A program made the position numbers and the translations under genes. Below the pieces are notes generated by a model that was not told the DNA's origin, made no database searches, and saw only the letters and a program-made list of their open reading frames with translations. A stretch of 64,000 bases of DNA from Lumbricus terrestris (lineage: Eukaryota; Annelida; Clitellata; Crassiclitellata; Lumbricidae), in assembly GCA_949752735.1 (NCBI GenBank), contig OX457039.1, positions 21,498,830 through 21,562,829 of the forward strand, given 5' to 3'. Positions within the stretch are counted from its first letter, which is position 1; each line of letters opens with the position of its first letter. Shown here in pieces: positions 1-11,365 of the stretch.

Positions 1-600
1 CTGGATACACCCCTGACTACATTGAGAAATGGGGTGTTGAATTTGCAGCAGCACTCATGGGCAGAAACTTAGGGGCCAGGCGACGGTCCCACTGGCAACG
101 TCCGCGAGAAACCGCAATTTAATTGTGATTGGGGACAGAGATGCTCATATCCACCCCTCCCCAATGTTTCAGAAATATCTCAGAAATATCATTGTTTATT
201 TCTAGAGTATTTCCACTGTTTATTCATAATGAGCAATTTGTTAATACGACACCAAAAAACGCTACCATTGGAGTGTGGAAATTCAAACATTTATCCAACG
301 TAGTGACACATTTATTGAACTCTTAAACCATTTCTTTCTTTAATGAAATAATAATGCGAAATTTGTTGAAGTGACAGCTTAACATGTTACCATTACACTG
401 TGGATATTTTTAAAAAAACTGCAAGGGGTCACTTTTGAACTCATAAACCACGACTTTCAGCACTGAATCATGAGCCATTTCATAAAAACGACAGCCTAAA
501 ATGCTGCTATTGCAATGTGGAAATTCAGAAATTTTCAGGGCTTTATCGTTCATAAACAGCTAGCAAATAAGAGCCTGTAACGTGCTCTAATCAATGTCAA
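1..600. repeat. Diverged tandem monomers of a dispersed repeat family
   Basis: No gene is recognised here. About three diverged monomers of roughly 120-130 bp follow one another between about 220 and 540. Each carries a block resembling 'gacagcctaaaatgctg' followed by 'attgcaatgtggaaattc'. The same monomer recurs at about 15170-15480 (+) and 48260-48380 (-), and there it adjoins a C/G-rich stretch. The class is unknown: no terminal inverted repeats or coding capacity were seen. Confidence 0.5.
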
Positions 601-904
601 CAGCCCAAAAAGCGTTGGTTTCAGGGGCTCCGCCCCAGACCCCGCTGGGGGAGCGTCATAAGCTCCCCCAGACCCCTAGTCGGTATGTGCTTTCTTCATG
701 CATTCGGCACTCGCAGCTTCGCGCCTACGGTGATTGCAATATGACCACCCTGGGTAGAAAATGTTCTAGTTGCATCCCTGGGAGGGAGGAAGGGAGGAAG
801 GGCTTGGGGCTTAAGCCCCCCCCCAACCTGAAATCCTGGCGCCGCCGCTGGTTTTCCCTCCCCACATAATATCGAAACAGATTTACGACACTGTCACACT
901 GAGG

Positions 905-1082
905 CAGGGCTTAAAGTGTGGCTGGACGGTCATGGACGGCGTCCATGCACTTATTTTAAAATCTGAACGCCGTCCAGCCACTTATTGGCCAGCAATGACT
1001 GGAATGGTAAGGGGCGTCCAGGCACTTCTTTTGGAAAGATAAGGGGCGTCCAGGCACTTATTTTTCTACACTTTAAGCACTG
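905..1082. mobile_element. hAT-type MITE with perfect 8-bp TSD
   Basis: A 178-bp non-coding element whose ends are inverted copies (CAGGGCTTAAAGTGTGG on the left; the right end reads as CAGTGCTTAAAGTGTAG on the opposite strand). It is flanked by a perfect 8-bp direct repeat, CACTGAGG, at 897-904 and 1083-1090. CAG-starting ends and an 8-bp TSD are the hAT signature. Internally it has GC-rich inverted segments around 'ggacggcgtcc'. Confidence 0.85.
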
Positions 1083-1254
1083 CACTGAGGTTAAATAATA
1101 TTGAGCATTACCGGTACCTTTTCTGTTACGATTGTAAACCGTGTTCTGAAGATGCGCAATTTTTATGCAGCTAGCCTAATAGGCTACTTCAATAGCTTCA
1201 AATTTTCAGCTTTACTCACAGCAAACATTGGCCTATGAATATTATATAATTATA

Positions 1255-1257
<3 letters not shown>

Positions 1258-1293
<36 letters not shown>
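1258..1293. repeat. (TA)n microsatellite
   Basis: An uninterrupted TA dinucleotide run directly upstream of the truncated LINE fragment. Confidence 0.9.
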
Positions 1294-1295
<2 letters not shown>

Positions 1296-1299
1296 CATT

Positions 1300-1838
1300 G
1301 CCAATCGATTGGATTACTGTTCTTCTCTCTACTTTGGCCTTCCTCAGGTTCGTTTAAGTGGTTTGGAGGGGGTCCTGCGGGCGGCTGCACGCTTGGTCGG
1401 TGGCGTCCCTAAGTTTGGTCACATTTCTGACTATATTCGTGATGTCTTACACTGGCTTCCGGTTCAGTCACGCATTTATTTCAGGGTTACTTCTTTTGCT
1501 TGGCGCTGCGTCTTGGGCACAGCACCTTCCTATCTCTGTGAGTTCTTCACCTTGACCTCAACTGCTGTGGGTCGCCGATCTCTGCGCTCGGCCTCTAGAG
1601 GTGACTTTATGGTTCCTTATGCCCGCACTGCCACTAGGCAGAACAGGGCATTTTCGGTCACTGGACCTTCCGCTTGGAATGACCTTCCCTCTAACCTGCG
1701 CTCCCACCCTCGGAACATGTCTGGCTCTTTCTATAGATTACTCCAAACTTTTCTTTTTGACCGGGCTTGGGTCGGGAGCGCCTCTGAGTAGACTCCTTGA
1801 AGGGGCGCTATATAAATTACATATATATATATATATAC
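1300..1838 (+). pseudogene. 5'-truncated non-LTR retrotransposon (CR1/L2-like), C-terminal RT tail
   Basis: An open frame from 1309 to 1791 gives a 160-residue product with the pattern found after the RT domain of CR1/L2-like LINEs: a 'LDYCSSLY' type start, 'HWLPVQSRIYFR', 'APSYL', 'RSLRSA', and 'AFSVTGPSAWNDLPSNLR'. The RT catalytic core is missing, so this is a 5' truncation, the usual result of incomplete target-primed reverse transcription. The 3' tail (about 1770-1815, 'gggagcgcctctgagtag' then 'cttgaaggggcgctata') is followed by an (AT)n tract. The same tail is carried by SINEs elsewhere in the window. Confidence 0.75.
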
Positions 1839-2385
1839 AGCCTACAATTCTTAATTAAGATAGTGGCGATCAGTTGCAGTAATACTGGTCTTGAACGAAC
1901 AGATTGAGAAGGTGGCACGCTAGTCAACTGGCGCGCTAGTGAGCATCCTGAGCTCCATGGTCCTCACCACGAGTATCAAGTTACGGAGTTGAAAGGTCCT
2001 GCTGCAGACAATAGGTATTCTGTCTAAGCTCCAGCGTTCTGCGGGCGCTTTTGACCTTGAGTGACTCAATGTTCACATCTGTGGTAGCACACAGCTGTTT
2101 GTTGTCATTTCTGTGCTATGAGAGTCGTTGAGACTGTAGGATAATATACACGGTTTATAGCGCCACACAGGACAGTGTGAGTTTTGAATCGGCATTAGCC
2201 TAGGCTACTTAATATAATGAATTTTTGAAGATTCTGAGTAATTTCAACCGATAGACATGAACCGAATTGAAGATCGGTGTAAGAGCAATATTATAGGCAT
2301 AGAGCGGCTCTCAAAAGCCGCAAGTTAACTCTTTCGCGGCGAATACGGTCGATTGCATTGAGATGTATTACATGTATAACATTAA

Positions 2386-2806
2386 CACTAGAGAGAGTAT
2401 GACGTATCTGCCCTGCAGACTGCAGTCAAATATGAAGTCGTATCGTACCGACCAATCATAGGCGATTTCTTATACCAACCAATCACACACAGTCTTACAG
2501 CATCGATTTGAAAAATAAATAAAACGACATCAGCATTTTTATAATAAAACGAACATATCGATGCTTGTTTGTTAATTTTGCAGTTTCTTGCAATATTGAC
2601 AAGTAAACATCGACAAGTTCGTCTTATTATAAAAATGCTGATATTATTTTATTTATTTCCCCCCTCCACATCGATGCTGTACGACTGTGATTGGTCGGTA
2701 TGAGAAATCGCCTATGATTGGTCTGTGCGAATTAGACAGATATGATGTGATTGGTTTGTGCGAATTAGACCGACTTCAATATAGAGACTTGATACTCTCT
2801 CTAGTG
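2386..2806. mobile_element. Foldback MITE with long inverted arms
   Basis: A 421-bp segment in which the left arm (2386 to about 2550) is nearly the reverse complement of the right arm (about 2610-2806). It starts CACTAGAGAGAGTAT and ends with the inverse. The arms carry several CCAATCA-type blocks and an ATCGATGCTGTA block. No coding capacity. A target-site duplication could not be set with confidence. Confidence 0.75.
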
Positions 2807-3209
2807 ATATATTCATTATATAATACACCTCTATGGTCGATTGTGACCGTATAGCAACAACGCACCCGTTTGTCATATATACCTAGATATATTTAGAATT
2901 CTATTTACATATTTCGCTTGGGGACCATATAAGGTGGTTGTTGGGGACATGCAGACGGATCAGAAAATACCCTAACATAGGTTTTCCCCAATGGTTTGAT
3001 GAAGTTATAAACGAAAATTATGGCCGTAATTTTGTGAAAATTTACATCCAGCCATTTGTATACATTCGTCCGCGCTGCGGTTTCTTGGCCGTTGACCATT
3101 TCGCTGTAATTATGTCTTTCCATCAGCTAAGTTCAGACAAAATGAATTGTATTGCACAACAAATGCTATAATAAGGTCTCAAGCTAATATTCTAGACGAT
3201 TCAGAGGTT

Positions 3210-3316
3210 TCTAGGGAAGCCCATGGGTGACATGCGATTATTTTTATTTATCTAGTGCGCACTAGATAATATCTAGTGCGCACTAGATAATTATCTAGTG
3301 CGCACTAGATAAAATC
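3210..3316. mobile_element. Element end with three tandem palindromes
   Basis: A terminal-looking block (ctagggaagcccat...gacatgcgatt) is followed by three copies of the perfect palindrome CTAGTGCGCACTAG, separated by short AT linkers. The same two-part structure occurs in reverse orientation at 10299-10527, so this is a dispersed element. The superfamily is not certain. Confidence 0.65.
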
Positions 3317-3512
3317 TATGCAATATGGCTGTGTGTTATGAATAAGAACAAGGCTATGATCATTCTTTACAAGTGATTCGTATTTATTCATATTTACTCG
3401 TATTTCATTGTAAATTTTATTCGTCGGGTTATAATAAGTAGGCGTATTATACTTTTTCGTTTATTTATCAATCCGGGCGACAGACCGCAACCGATTACAG
3501 TAGGCTATAGGG

Positions 3513-4407
3513 CAGTGGTCACCAACCTTTCTTGGGCTAGGAGCCACATTGCCAATTTCGGCAACTTTGGGAGCCGCCGTGGTTTTAGGAAATTTAGGAT
3601 CACAACAAATACTATTAAGTTTGTATATTATCATTAGCTGCAAGTGTTAATCATGATTGTATATCATATTTTCTTAGATATTTTACATGATGCATACATG
3701 TACGTTGTGACATTTTTATCTAAGAAATTATACAATTCGGCATTAATGAAAAATATACATGCAAGAAAATAAACCAATTCGTAGACTTGTCCATTTATTC
3801 ATCTTTATGTCGTTGTAACGAACTAGTAAGAAACCTGATTCTGCATAGTGCCAACTAAAGATGCATAGCCAATGGTTGTTCATAACTGGAAACAGCAATT
3901 CTTAGTTGAGCTAAGACTGCTAAGGCTGTTATCCAGTTCCTTAACTTTGATTTTGGAATGTTCCTTAATTATTTATACTGTGTGCTTACACTGAAAAGGT
4001 CTGCTCACATAAATAAGTTGATCCGAAGAATTAAGCAACTTTACTTGTTAGCACGCAAGAAACAGGGTAGTCTGTGCATTGACTTACTTTCAGAAGGAGG
4101 AAGTCACAGAAGGTCTGTGGACTCTGTGACATCAGATGTCGTTGCTTGAGTTCGATATTTTCTTGTATGTCAATAATTTCAACTTTCAAGTTCAAAGCTT
4201 AGCCTATGTCTGTCAAAATCTAACCCCTAATTATTAGACCGACACACAAAACAGTGACGTGATTGAATTTTGAGCTCAAGTAACGCGGAAACATTTCATA
4301 GAGTAATTTTGGGAAAAACATTTAATTATTTGTAAAGCTCCGGTGAGCCGCCTCAGAACTCTTCGAGAGCCGCATGTGGCTCGCGAGCCGCGGGTTGGTG
4401 ACCACTG
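3513..4407. mobile_element. Non-autonomous hAT element, 895 bp
   Basis: The ends are CAGTGGTCACCAACCTTTC and its inverse, followed inside by GAGCCGC-rich subterminal repeats. It is flanked by a perfect 8-bp TSD, CTATAGGG (3505-3512 and 4408-4415). No transposase frame was found. It is inserted into a fragment that matches the 3' part of the SINE family at 43150-43450. Confidence 0.9.
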
Positions 4408-4517
4408 CTATAGGGCGTACCGTTATCTTAATTAACACCAATACTAGGCCTACTAATAATTAACACCAATACTAGGCCTACTAATGCTACTATCAGAACA
4501 GACAGCCTGCAAAGCAG

Positions 4518-5360
4518 ATGGATAGCAGAAGCGCTTATATACAATGCAGTCCTTTCATCCGTTCTTATTTCCAATATGGCCTGAAGTACACGGATATTGT
4601 GTCAGCCTTGTATATGCGTCACGGTGTGAGCGTTAGTCTGCGACATTTAAAGCGTATTTTGAAGTCGCTGAACTGCAGCCGCCAACGTGATGATAGTGCT
4701 ATCACAGAGGTCGTTTCATTCATTGGGCAGCAATTGGATGGTTCCGGTCAGTTGCATGGTTACCGGTGGATGCATCAGAAATGTCTCCTGAATAATTTCA
4801 ACTGCAGTAGAGAGACAGTTCGTATTATCTGTTCAGTGCTTGACCCCATTGGTGTGCAATTGCGAAGAAAGCGCCGTTTTGATCGACGATCCTACTACAG
4901 TAAAGGTCCGAACTTCATATGGCATGTTGATGGTTACGACAAGCTGAAGCCATATGGCATTTGCATCAGTGCCTGCATTGATGGCTATTCCAGGAAAATA
5001 ATGTGGCTGAAGGCTTACAAAACTAACAATGACCCACGCATTATTGCTGGATATTTTCTTCAAACAGTTCGTGAGCACCAAGGTTGTCCAAGAACTCTGA
5101 GAGGTGACTTTGGCACTGAGAATGTCGTAATGCGAGACATTCAGCGATTCTTCCATAGAGATGAAACTAATACTTGCCAAAGTTACTTAGAAGGAGCAAG
5201 TACAGCAAACCAAAGAATAGAATCTTGGTGGAATATTCTTCGTCGTGAGTGTGCCAACTACTGGATGACAACCTTTAGATCACTAGTGGATGCCGCTTCA
5301 TTTGATGGAAGTTTTTTGGACAAGTCTCTCATTCAGTTTTGCTTTCTGGGTATAATTCAG
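4518..5360 (+). CDS. DDE integrase-core protein, exon 1
   Basis: First coding exon (281 codons) of a 391-residue protein. Residues 11-50 form a helical N-terminal region of the kind used for DNA recognition. Residues 130-245 are an rve-type integrase catalytic core, with D138 (in WHVDGYDKLKPYG), D197 (in LRGDFGTEN) and E235 (in NQRIESWW) as the DDE triad, all present. The family is known from many invertebrates and fishes as integrase-core-domain proteins with this same VDGYDKLKPYG block. It is not a gypsy integrase: there is no HHCC finger and no flanking RT. The start is ATG 4518, the first Met before conserved sequence. The donor is CAG|GTATGC. A domesticated gene or the transposase of an unrecognised element are both possible. 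Confidence 0.8.
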
Positions 5361-5640
5361 GTATGCGAGTTGCAGCTTATGCAGCGTACCTGCTTTTTTC
5401 CGTGTGAAATAGTTCATTATTGCTATTAAACCCTCTGTATGTTGAACCAGTGGTACTTATGAGCGCCTTACTAGTCTACTTATCCTACTTGTCTGCTTCC
5501 CAGTGATGTAGTACTCGAGTCCGGCCAAAGACTCAAGTCCTATTCGAGACCGATTTTCTGCGGACTCGGACTGTCAGGACTCGGCCTGTTTCCATGATTC
5601 ATTCTTTTTTACTATGTGCTTATTGTTTTAGCTCATACAT

Positions 5641-5770
5641 ATTAAGTAAGTAAGTAAGTAGCCTTTATTTGCATATGTCAAGCGCACATGCATTACATTG
5701 TATAACAAAAACGAATACATACATATATCTAACTACGATAGAGAACAGCAATTAAAATCATGTTAGCTTG
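5641..5770 (-). mobile_element. LINE 3'-end fragment with (AAGT)n tail
   Basis: Read on the minus strand, an AATAAA-like block (gcaaataaaggc) leads into an ACTT tetranucleotide tail. This arrangement resembles the 3' end of the LINE at 16377-19992. It lies inside the intron of the integrase-core gene. No coding sequence is left. Confidence 0.5.
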
Positions 5771-6164
5771 TATCTAAATATAATTATAAATGCATCTGTT
5801 AATGAAACTGTTTTTAAACAAATTTGTTTTAACGAGAGGCAACAGGAAAGGATGTCCTCTCTTGCGAAGTTGATACTTGTCCTCCCGAAGAGGTGGCAGG
5901 AGCTGGTGAATGCAATGGCCAAAGAATTGAGCTCATTACATGTGAACACTATTGTCACATTATTAACAATGTGCAAAATATGTGGCTGTTGTGAAAGACA
6001 TGACTTTACATTTGAACTGAACTGAATAATTCCAGCCAAACTAAATATTTTCAAATTCGTATTCAACATCCATTCATATCCTTAACACATTATGCTATGT
6101 TCCTTTACCAGTTTGTGCATCTTGTGTATTTACCATATACCTATATTGCATGTGTGCAGCTGTG

Positions 6165-6207
6165 CATATATATAAATATGTATATATACATCTGTGTATA
6201 TATATAT

Positions 6208-6256
<49 letters not shown>
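6165..6256. repeat. (TA)n-rich microsatellite
   Basis: TATATA runs mixed with short ACAC blocks, in the intron of the integrase-core gene. Overlapping open frames here are artefacts of the repeat. Confidence 0.9.
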
Positions 6257-6260
<4 letters not shown>

Positions 6261-6422
6261 CACTTGTGTATGTGTGTGTTCCACTTTATGCTCTGGCTGA
6301 ATAGGGCAACCTCTGAAATACAATTTATCAATGTATTGTAACCTTTGCTGCATCGCACTCAATATTGTAAATCTTATTCACGTATATGCAGTAAACTGTC
6401 ACTTTCTGTATTTTCACTGCAG

Positions 6423-6755
6423 GATGAACTAGACCAAGTGAAGGAGGTGTGGAATTCACATCATATTCGACCCTCAAGAAATGCAAATGTCCCATTCGGT
6501 CGACCATACATCCTCTTTCACCTACCTGAGCTAACAAATGCACAGAACTTTTTGCATCACGTCACTGATTCTGACATAGAACTTAGCTTTGAAGCAGCCA
6601 CCGTCCGTCCTCCAGTTCCATGCGACCAAGATGTGTTTGACCTGTGCTGCTGGATAATGCAGAACACTCAGTGGATTTTTCCAAAAGAAATTTCTGAACT
6701 GCTTTTGCTCTATTGTAATTTAAGGCATGAAGTTCTCAACTTATTGCAATCATAA
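6423..6755 (+). CDS. DDE integrase-core protein, exon 2
   Basis: Second coding exon, 110 codons, joined in phase 0 after a 1062-bp intron (acceptor TTTTCACTGCAG). It continues the family pattern with 'DELDQVKEVWNSHHIRPS', 'GRPYILFHLPEL' and a 'RPPVP' block, and ends at TAA 6753-6755. Overlapping AATAAA signals lie at about 6988-6997, some 235 nt downstream. The intron contains an (AT)n tract and a LINE 3'-end fragment. Confidence 0.78.
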   Translation, partial: DELDQVKEVWNSHHIRPSRNANVPFGRPYILFHLPELTNAQNFLHHVTDSDIELSFEAATVRPPVPCDQDVFDLCCWIMQNTQWIFPKEISELLLLYCNLRHEVLNLLQS

Positions 6756-8172
6756 CTGTGTGTTAACAAATAGCCATAACAATGAACTCATAACAAATTT
6801 CTAATACACATAGTACATAGCAACATCACTGATGTTTTAGAGGTGCCAATTTTTGAGAGCTTTTATATAGGACTCACGTAAAATGTGCATCTGACATTTT
6901 AACACCTACATTATGAATTGACAGCAGCATTTATCTACACCAAGTTACCATCTTTCTAAATCATAATCAAAATGTCAACTGTATTTAAATAAATAAAGAA
7001 TTATAGGATAATGTACAAATAGAGGCTTGTTTCAAGTTCTTTGTATTAGAGGCTTGTTTCAAGTTCTTTGTATTAGAAAACGGTTTAGAGTTAGAGGTAA
7101 TTTAAACAATTTTGCCTGCCAACTTATAAACTAAAGTGTTTCACTAGCAATTTGCTTCTAATACGATTGGATTGCTCACTTATAATTGCTCTTTATGCTG
7201 CTAAGTTGGACAATTCAAGTGCTTTTGACAGTAATTTGTCAAGCACTTCTTGAAAATGATATATGATCAATATTGGTCTTTTGACTTTGTGTAATAATGG
7301 CTTATATTATGTGACGAAAACTGCAGCTATCAAGGGGACGTCCATAAGCTCCCAACACTTGGCTCTCATGGATGTCTGTCAAGAACCTTCTTGGGTCTAG
7401 ACAGCCCCAAATGGGAAATCCTGAAGAATTTCATATTTCATTAAGAAAATACACTAACAGTTGGTGAGGAACAAAAGTAATGATGGTTGCTACCTTGGTA
7501 ATCACTGTTTAATCTAGGCATCTCCGAATGACATTTCTGCTTAGAATAAATCTGGAGCTGTTGTTTACATGGACATACGTCAAATTTACGCCCCGAAAAA
7601 CCATATACATAATAATTTCCATCCTGATAAATTTGACAGGTATTGCTGACACAGGCATATATTATATATGTTGATACGTAACAGTTCCTGGTAGCTGAGC
7701 ATTGATGTACTAAAAAAGGTCATCACCTTTAAAAGTATGGAATAATAATGTTTGTTGGAATTGTTTACCAAATGACAAAAGCTCATCACATATTAAAGTA
7801 TGGCATTTACTATGTTGGTCTGAAATTCCTACCGGAAAGACATACAAGAGTTCCTGCATGGTAATAATTACCATCTGACTAAACCAGGTTTAATTCAAAT
7901 TTTTTAAAAATGTTACTGTCATACACAGCTTTAAAGGAGTAAAAAAAATATATAAATTTGGCTTGTAGCACAATTTTGCCTGGGTCTATAAGTCCCACTC
8001 TCTGACTATATGGCACGAGTAAAAGCGGAACTTTGATAATTATTTGCTACTGCTCAAATTAGCATTGATACGCATGTCGATTGTCAATATTATAAGCACT
8101 AATGGATAACTGAAGCGCTTTTATAGAATGCAGTAATGAAATTATTTTGCCCCTACACATTTCACATACATA
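6756..8172. other. Intergenic, no gene recognised
   Basis: AT-rich sequence holding the probable polyadenylation site of the upstream gene (AATAAA, 6988-6997). A 27-bp direct duplication (agaggcttgtttcaagttct...) lies at about 7021-7075. Nothing else could be assigned. Confidence 0.6.
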
Positions 8173-8586
8173 GGGGCCGTCCATAAAGTACGTCACGCTC
8201 CAGGGGGGGGGTGTAAGAAAGTGTGACAGTTTGTGACAGGGGGAGGGGGTCCGGCCATGTGTGACGTCACACATTTATTTTTTAAATTCTTGTTTATTTT
8301 GTTTGTTCTTAGTACCTAAAATCCGACCCGGCCCGGCCAGGCGTGTCTAAAACCCAGGCGTGGTGGGATAAAAGTTGATTTCTTGTCACTATCAAAGCGT
8401 TTAGGGACACACGTCACTATCAGAGGGATTAGGGATAGTATCCTAGGGTTTAGATGGTTAGGTAAATGGTTATGTTTTAAAAAAAATTGTTCGAAAGTGT
8501 GACGTACTTTAGGGGGGGTCCGAGATTTGTGACAGGAGGGATCAAAAATGGTCAAAAATAGCGTGACGTACTTTATGGACGGCCCC
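8173..8586. mobile_element. MITE with 27-bp perfect terminal inverted repeats
   Basis: The left end begins GGGGCCGTCCATAAAGTACG and the last 27 bases are its exact inverse complement. The 414-bp interior has no transposase and carries repeated 'gtgacgtactt' and 'gtgacag' motifs. This end sequence belongs to a TIR-element family seen widely in animals; I do not assign a superfamily. Only a short ATA flanking repeat is visible. Confidence 0.85.
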
Positions 8587-8674
8587 ATATATGGCATGAA
8601 TTACTTGTATGAAAATGTGCTGAAGCAGTAAAAAGGGCAGCTCATTTTCAACCATGATAAGAAAGACGTCACCA

Positions 8675-8885
8675 GATATCTACTATAATGAGGTTGTATA
8701 AGTCACTGAGTAGGCCACACTTACTGCATCCTGGTATGTGACCCATATCTGAAACAGGATATGGAAAACCTGGAGAAAATGCAAAGAGCCACAAAATGAT
8801 ATGGGGGTTACAAGAATTTGGGATTTGAAGAAGGGTTGAAAACAGATGGTCCAACAAATTGGAAAGATATAAATTATATAATAAT
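8675..8885 (+). pseudogene. Decayed LINE fragment, C-terminal RT region
   Basis: Translated in pieces, this segment shows 'MRLYKSLSRPHLLHP', 'PISETGYGKPGENAKSHKMI' and 'GLQEFGI', the pattern following the RT core in CR1-like LINEs. Stop codons interrupt it. An (AAT)n tract follows at 8880-8912. Confidence 0.6.
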
Positions 8886-9481
8886 AATAATAATAACAAT
8901 AATAATAATAGATTATTATATGCCTATATATAGGCTATGCATGGTTTTGAAATCGACACCAGAAGGCAATCTGGTGTTATCTGCAAGCACGGCCTTATGG
9001 GTACCCCCGGGTGATTCTGTCATGGGTTTTCTATATATAGTAGACAAGCATCGCTTCTCAATGAGGACACTATATTTAATATAGTATATTATGTTCATTT
9101 TCAAAACTATAATATGTAGGCCTATAAAATGCTGGTGAATAAGTTGGGGCCCTGCATCAAACATTAGATAAATTTAGATAACTAGCTCCTATAGTAGCCT
9201 AAATAAATGTTGCAAATCATCATACACATTCATCAAACAGTGTAAGAAATAGCCAGGGGGCCTGGTTCTGCGATTGTACTACAAGCCATGTTTATCACTA
9301 AGCTAGTAGGCCTACACGACATCCGTTATAACGGACAGTATGGAAAGTATATTTATATTGTAGTAGGAATCAACAAATTTATATATTTCCCAGCCATGTT
9401 ATTGCACCAAGTTGTCGAGATTACTGACACTACTGGTACAACTTAATTTGTTGAGTTTTACAACTTTGGGCACTAACGGGT

Positions 9482-9716
9482 TAAACAAGAACATTTTCAA
9501 TCCAGCTTCTATCTGAACAAGAGCATTTTCATCAATCCAGCTTCTATCTGAACAAGAACATTTTCATCAATCCAGCTTCCATTTATGCAAGAATATTTTC
9601 ATCAATCCAGCTTTCATTTGAGCAAGAATATTTTCACCAATCCAGCTTCCATTTGAGCAAGAATATTTTCACCAATCCAGCTTTCATTTAAGTAAAAATA
9701 ATTATTTTAATCAATT
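9482..9716. repeat. Tandem repeat, about 6 units of 35-40 bp
   Basis: Imperfect units of the form 'gcaagaatattttcatcaatccagcttccattt' follow one another. A related motif (cgataaatcccgcttctatttcg, tcatcaatccagcttcag) occurs inside the TIR element at 51677-52990, suggesting a common source. Confidence 0.8.
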
Positions 9717-10298
9717 CTACACGTGTACGACCAACAAATGTGTTTTGAACTTAGGGCCGCCTTTCGGAAGATTACCACTTATATGCAATGTAGGCCCTAT
9801 GTTTTACCACGGGGGCTTTCCTACCCAGAGGTTGTCCGGGGTGTTGTGTCCACGGCAGGGGAGCTAATGTCCTACACCCTACTATATAGCCTAACCTGCG
9901 CACTGGTTTTGAAAAGTAATTGTGAAGGCGCTAGAGAAATGTCCGTATGTAGGCCTATGCATGCATACGAAATAATTATAATGTTATCTAGAATATCATT
10001 CGGCAAGTTAAAGCCGAGATTAATAAGTCAATTTCGCATCAATTACTTCACGTCGGGTCTAAATTCTGTTGATCTGGCTTTGGAATCTAAAAATCGGCTC
10101 AAATGTCGGGCCTCTATCTAAACGGTTTACATTCCATTGTAGTAATTGTAGCTGTATTTGAATTTGTCAATTTATTTCAAGTTCAGCCCTTGCAGTTCAC
10201 ACGGCAAACTGACGATTTTACGGGCAACGGTCTGTTTGTTTACATTATTTCGCAAGCATACCCTGCTGCTAACAGCTATAAATAGAACTAAGCATAGA

Positions 10299-10527
10299 TT
10301 TTATCTAGTGCGCACTAGATAGTTATCTAGTGCGCACTAGATAATTATCTAGTGCGCACTAGAAACTTTCTAGTGCGCACTAGAAACTATCTAGTGCGCA
10401 CTAGAAACTATCTAGTGCGCACTAGAAACTATCTAGTGCGCACTAGATAAATAAAAACAATCGCATGTCACCTATGGGCTTCCCTACTAGGGAAGCCCAT
10501 CGCATGTCACCTATGGGCTTCCCTAGG
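10299..10527. mobile_element. Palindrome-array element end, seven palindromes
   Basis: Seven tandem copies of the palindrome CTAGTGCGCACTAG occur in 10302-10449, followed by the terminal block also found at 3210-3245, here in opposite orientation. The terminal block is duplicated head to tail (about 10460-10486 and 10500-10527), with an inverted 'gggaagccca'/'tgggcttccc' pair between. Confidence 0.65.
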
Positions 10528-10732
10528 TTTCAGTATTTGAAGACTGCATAATTATGTACCACCCGTCCATCAGACCACGCCGATTATGAAAAACATAAGC
10601 TCGCTTGATTACTTACCTGTAGTTATTTTTTTTATTTAGGCCTATCAGCTCAGTTATAAACTTGAAATTTATCAATAGGGCAAATATTGTAAAGGATCTG
10701 TGAAGAAATTCTCTATGCTTTGGACATTTTAG

Positions 10733-10934
10733 CAGGGCTGTTTTAAAGAAATTTTTAGAACTGCACAACCCCTTTTCCTTCCCATCCTCCATGGTAAATT
10801 ATTTCCAATCGGATGACAACGACCTTTTTGCTAGTATTAACTGCACAGAACTTGTGACAGAAGTGCTTCTACAGCTGCACAGATCCATTTAGAACTGCAC
10901 ATTTTGTGTACAACTGCACGTTAAAAAAGCCCTG
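10733..10934. mobile_element. hAT-type MITE, copy 1
   Basis: A 202-bp element starting CAGGGCTGTTTTAAAGAA and ending AAAAAAGCCCTG. The flanking 8-bp repeats are CATTTTAG and CATTTTGG (one mismatch). A second copy of the same family is at 62743-62952. Confidence 0.85.
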
Positions 10935-11039
10935 CATTTTGGGATAGAAATACGGTGACATCGTTGCAGGCTTATTATTTTGTCGACGTCATAATCTTCT
11001 AAGTGGGTATAATATAAAATCATTTTTCGATTAAATTCA

Positions 11040-11160
11040 CATTTTTTTAGACCATTATTGTTTGCTACAAGCTTGTCATACAAGTAGCTACATTTAGCAG
11101 TGTTTGCTTTATATTTTATTTCGTTCATAAATTTTTATTATTTTCTAATGTTATAAATTT
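11040..11160 (-). repeat. Dispersed repeat: paralogous empty site of LTR element B
   Basis: Read on the minus strand, this stretch matches the sequence flanking the LTR element at 53075-61447 on both sides: left flank about 52986-53074, right flank 61448 to about 61475. Here it is uninterrupted. The target site reads TGAC where the insertion has CTAC on each side. Confidence 0.75.
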
Positions 11161-11365
11161 TTTTATTTTTAATAATATTTCATATATTTATTAATTTTAA
11201 GGCATAGGCTACACGTCAATTTATCTGCTTTTTCAACACAGAATATTGTTGAGGAATCAAATACGAACAAAATGATATTGAAATATGATTTGAAATATTC
11301 ACCTTTTTGCATTAGGCCGATATTTCGTTTCTATTTTTTTTAGTTTTGCTTTTCGTTGTGTTCAG

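Noticed and set aside
6095..6362. Tyr/Ile-rich open frames on both strands
   Set aside because: They translate the (TA)n tract in the intron of the integrase-core gene.
3243..10460. CRISPR-like appearance of evenly repeated palindromes
   Set aside because: The spacers are short AT linkers, not unique sequences of constant length, and the genome is eukaryotic.
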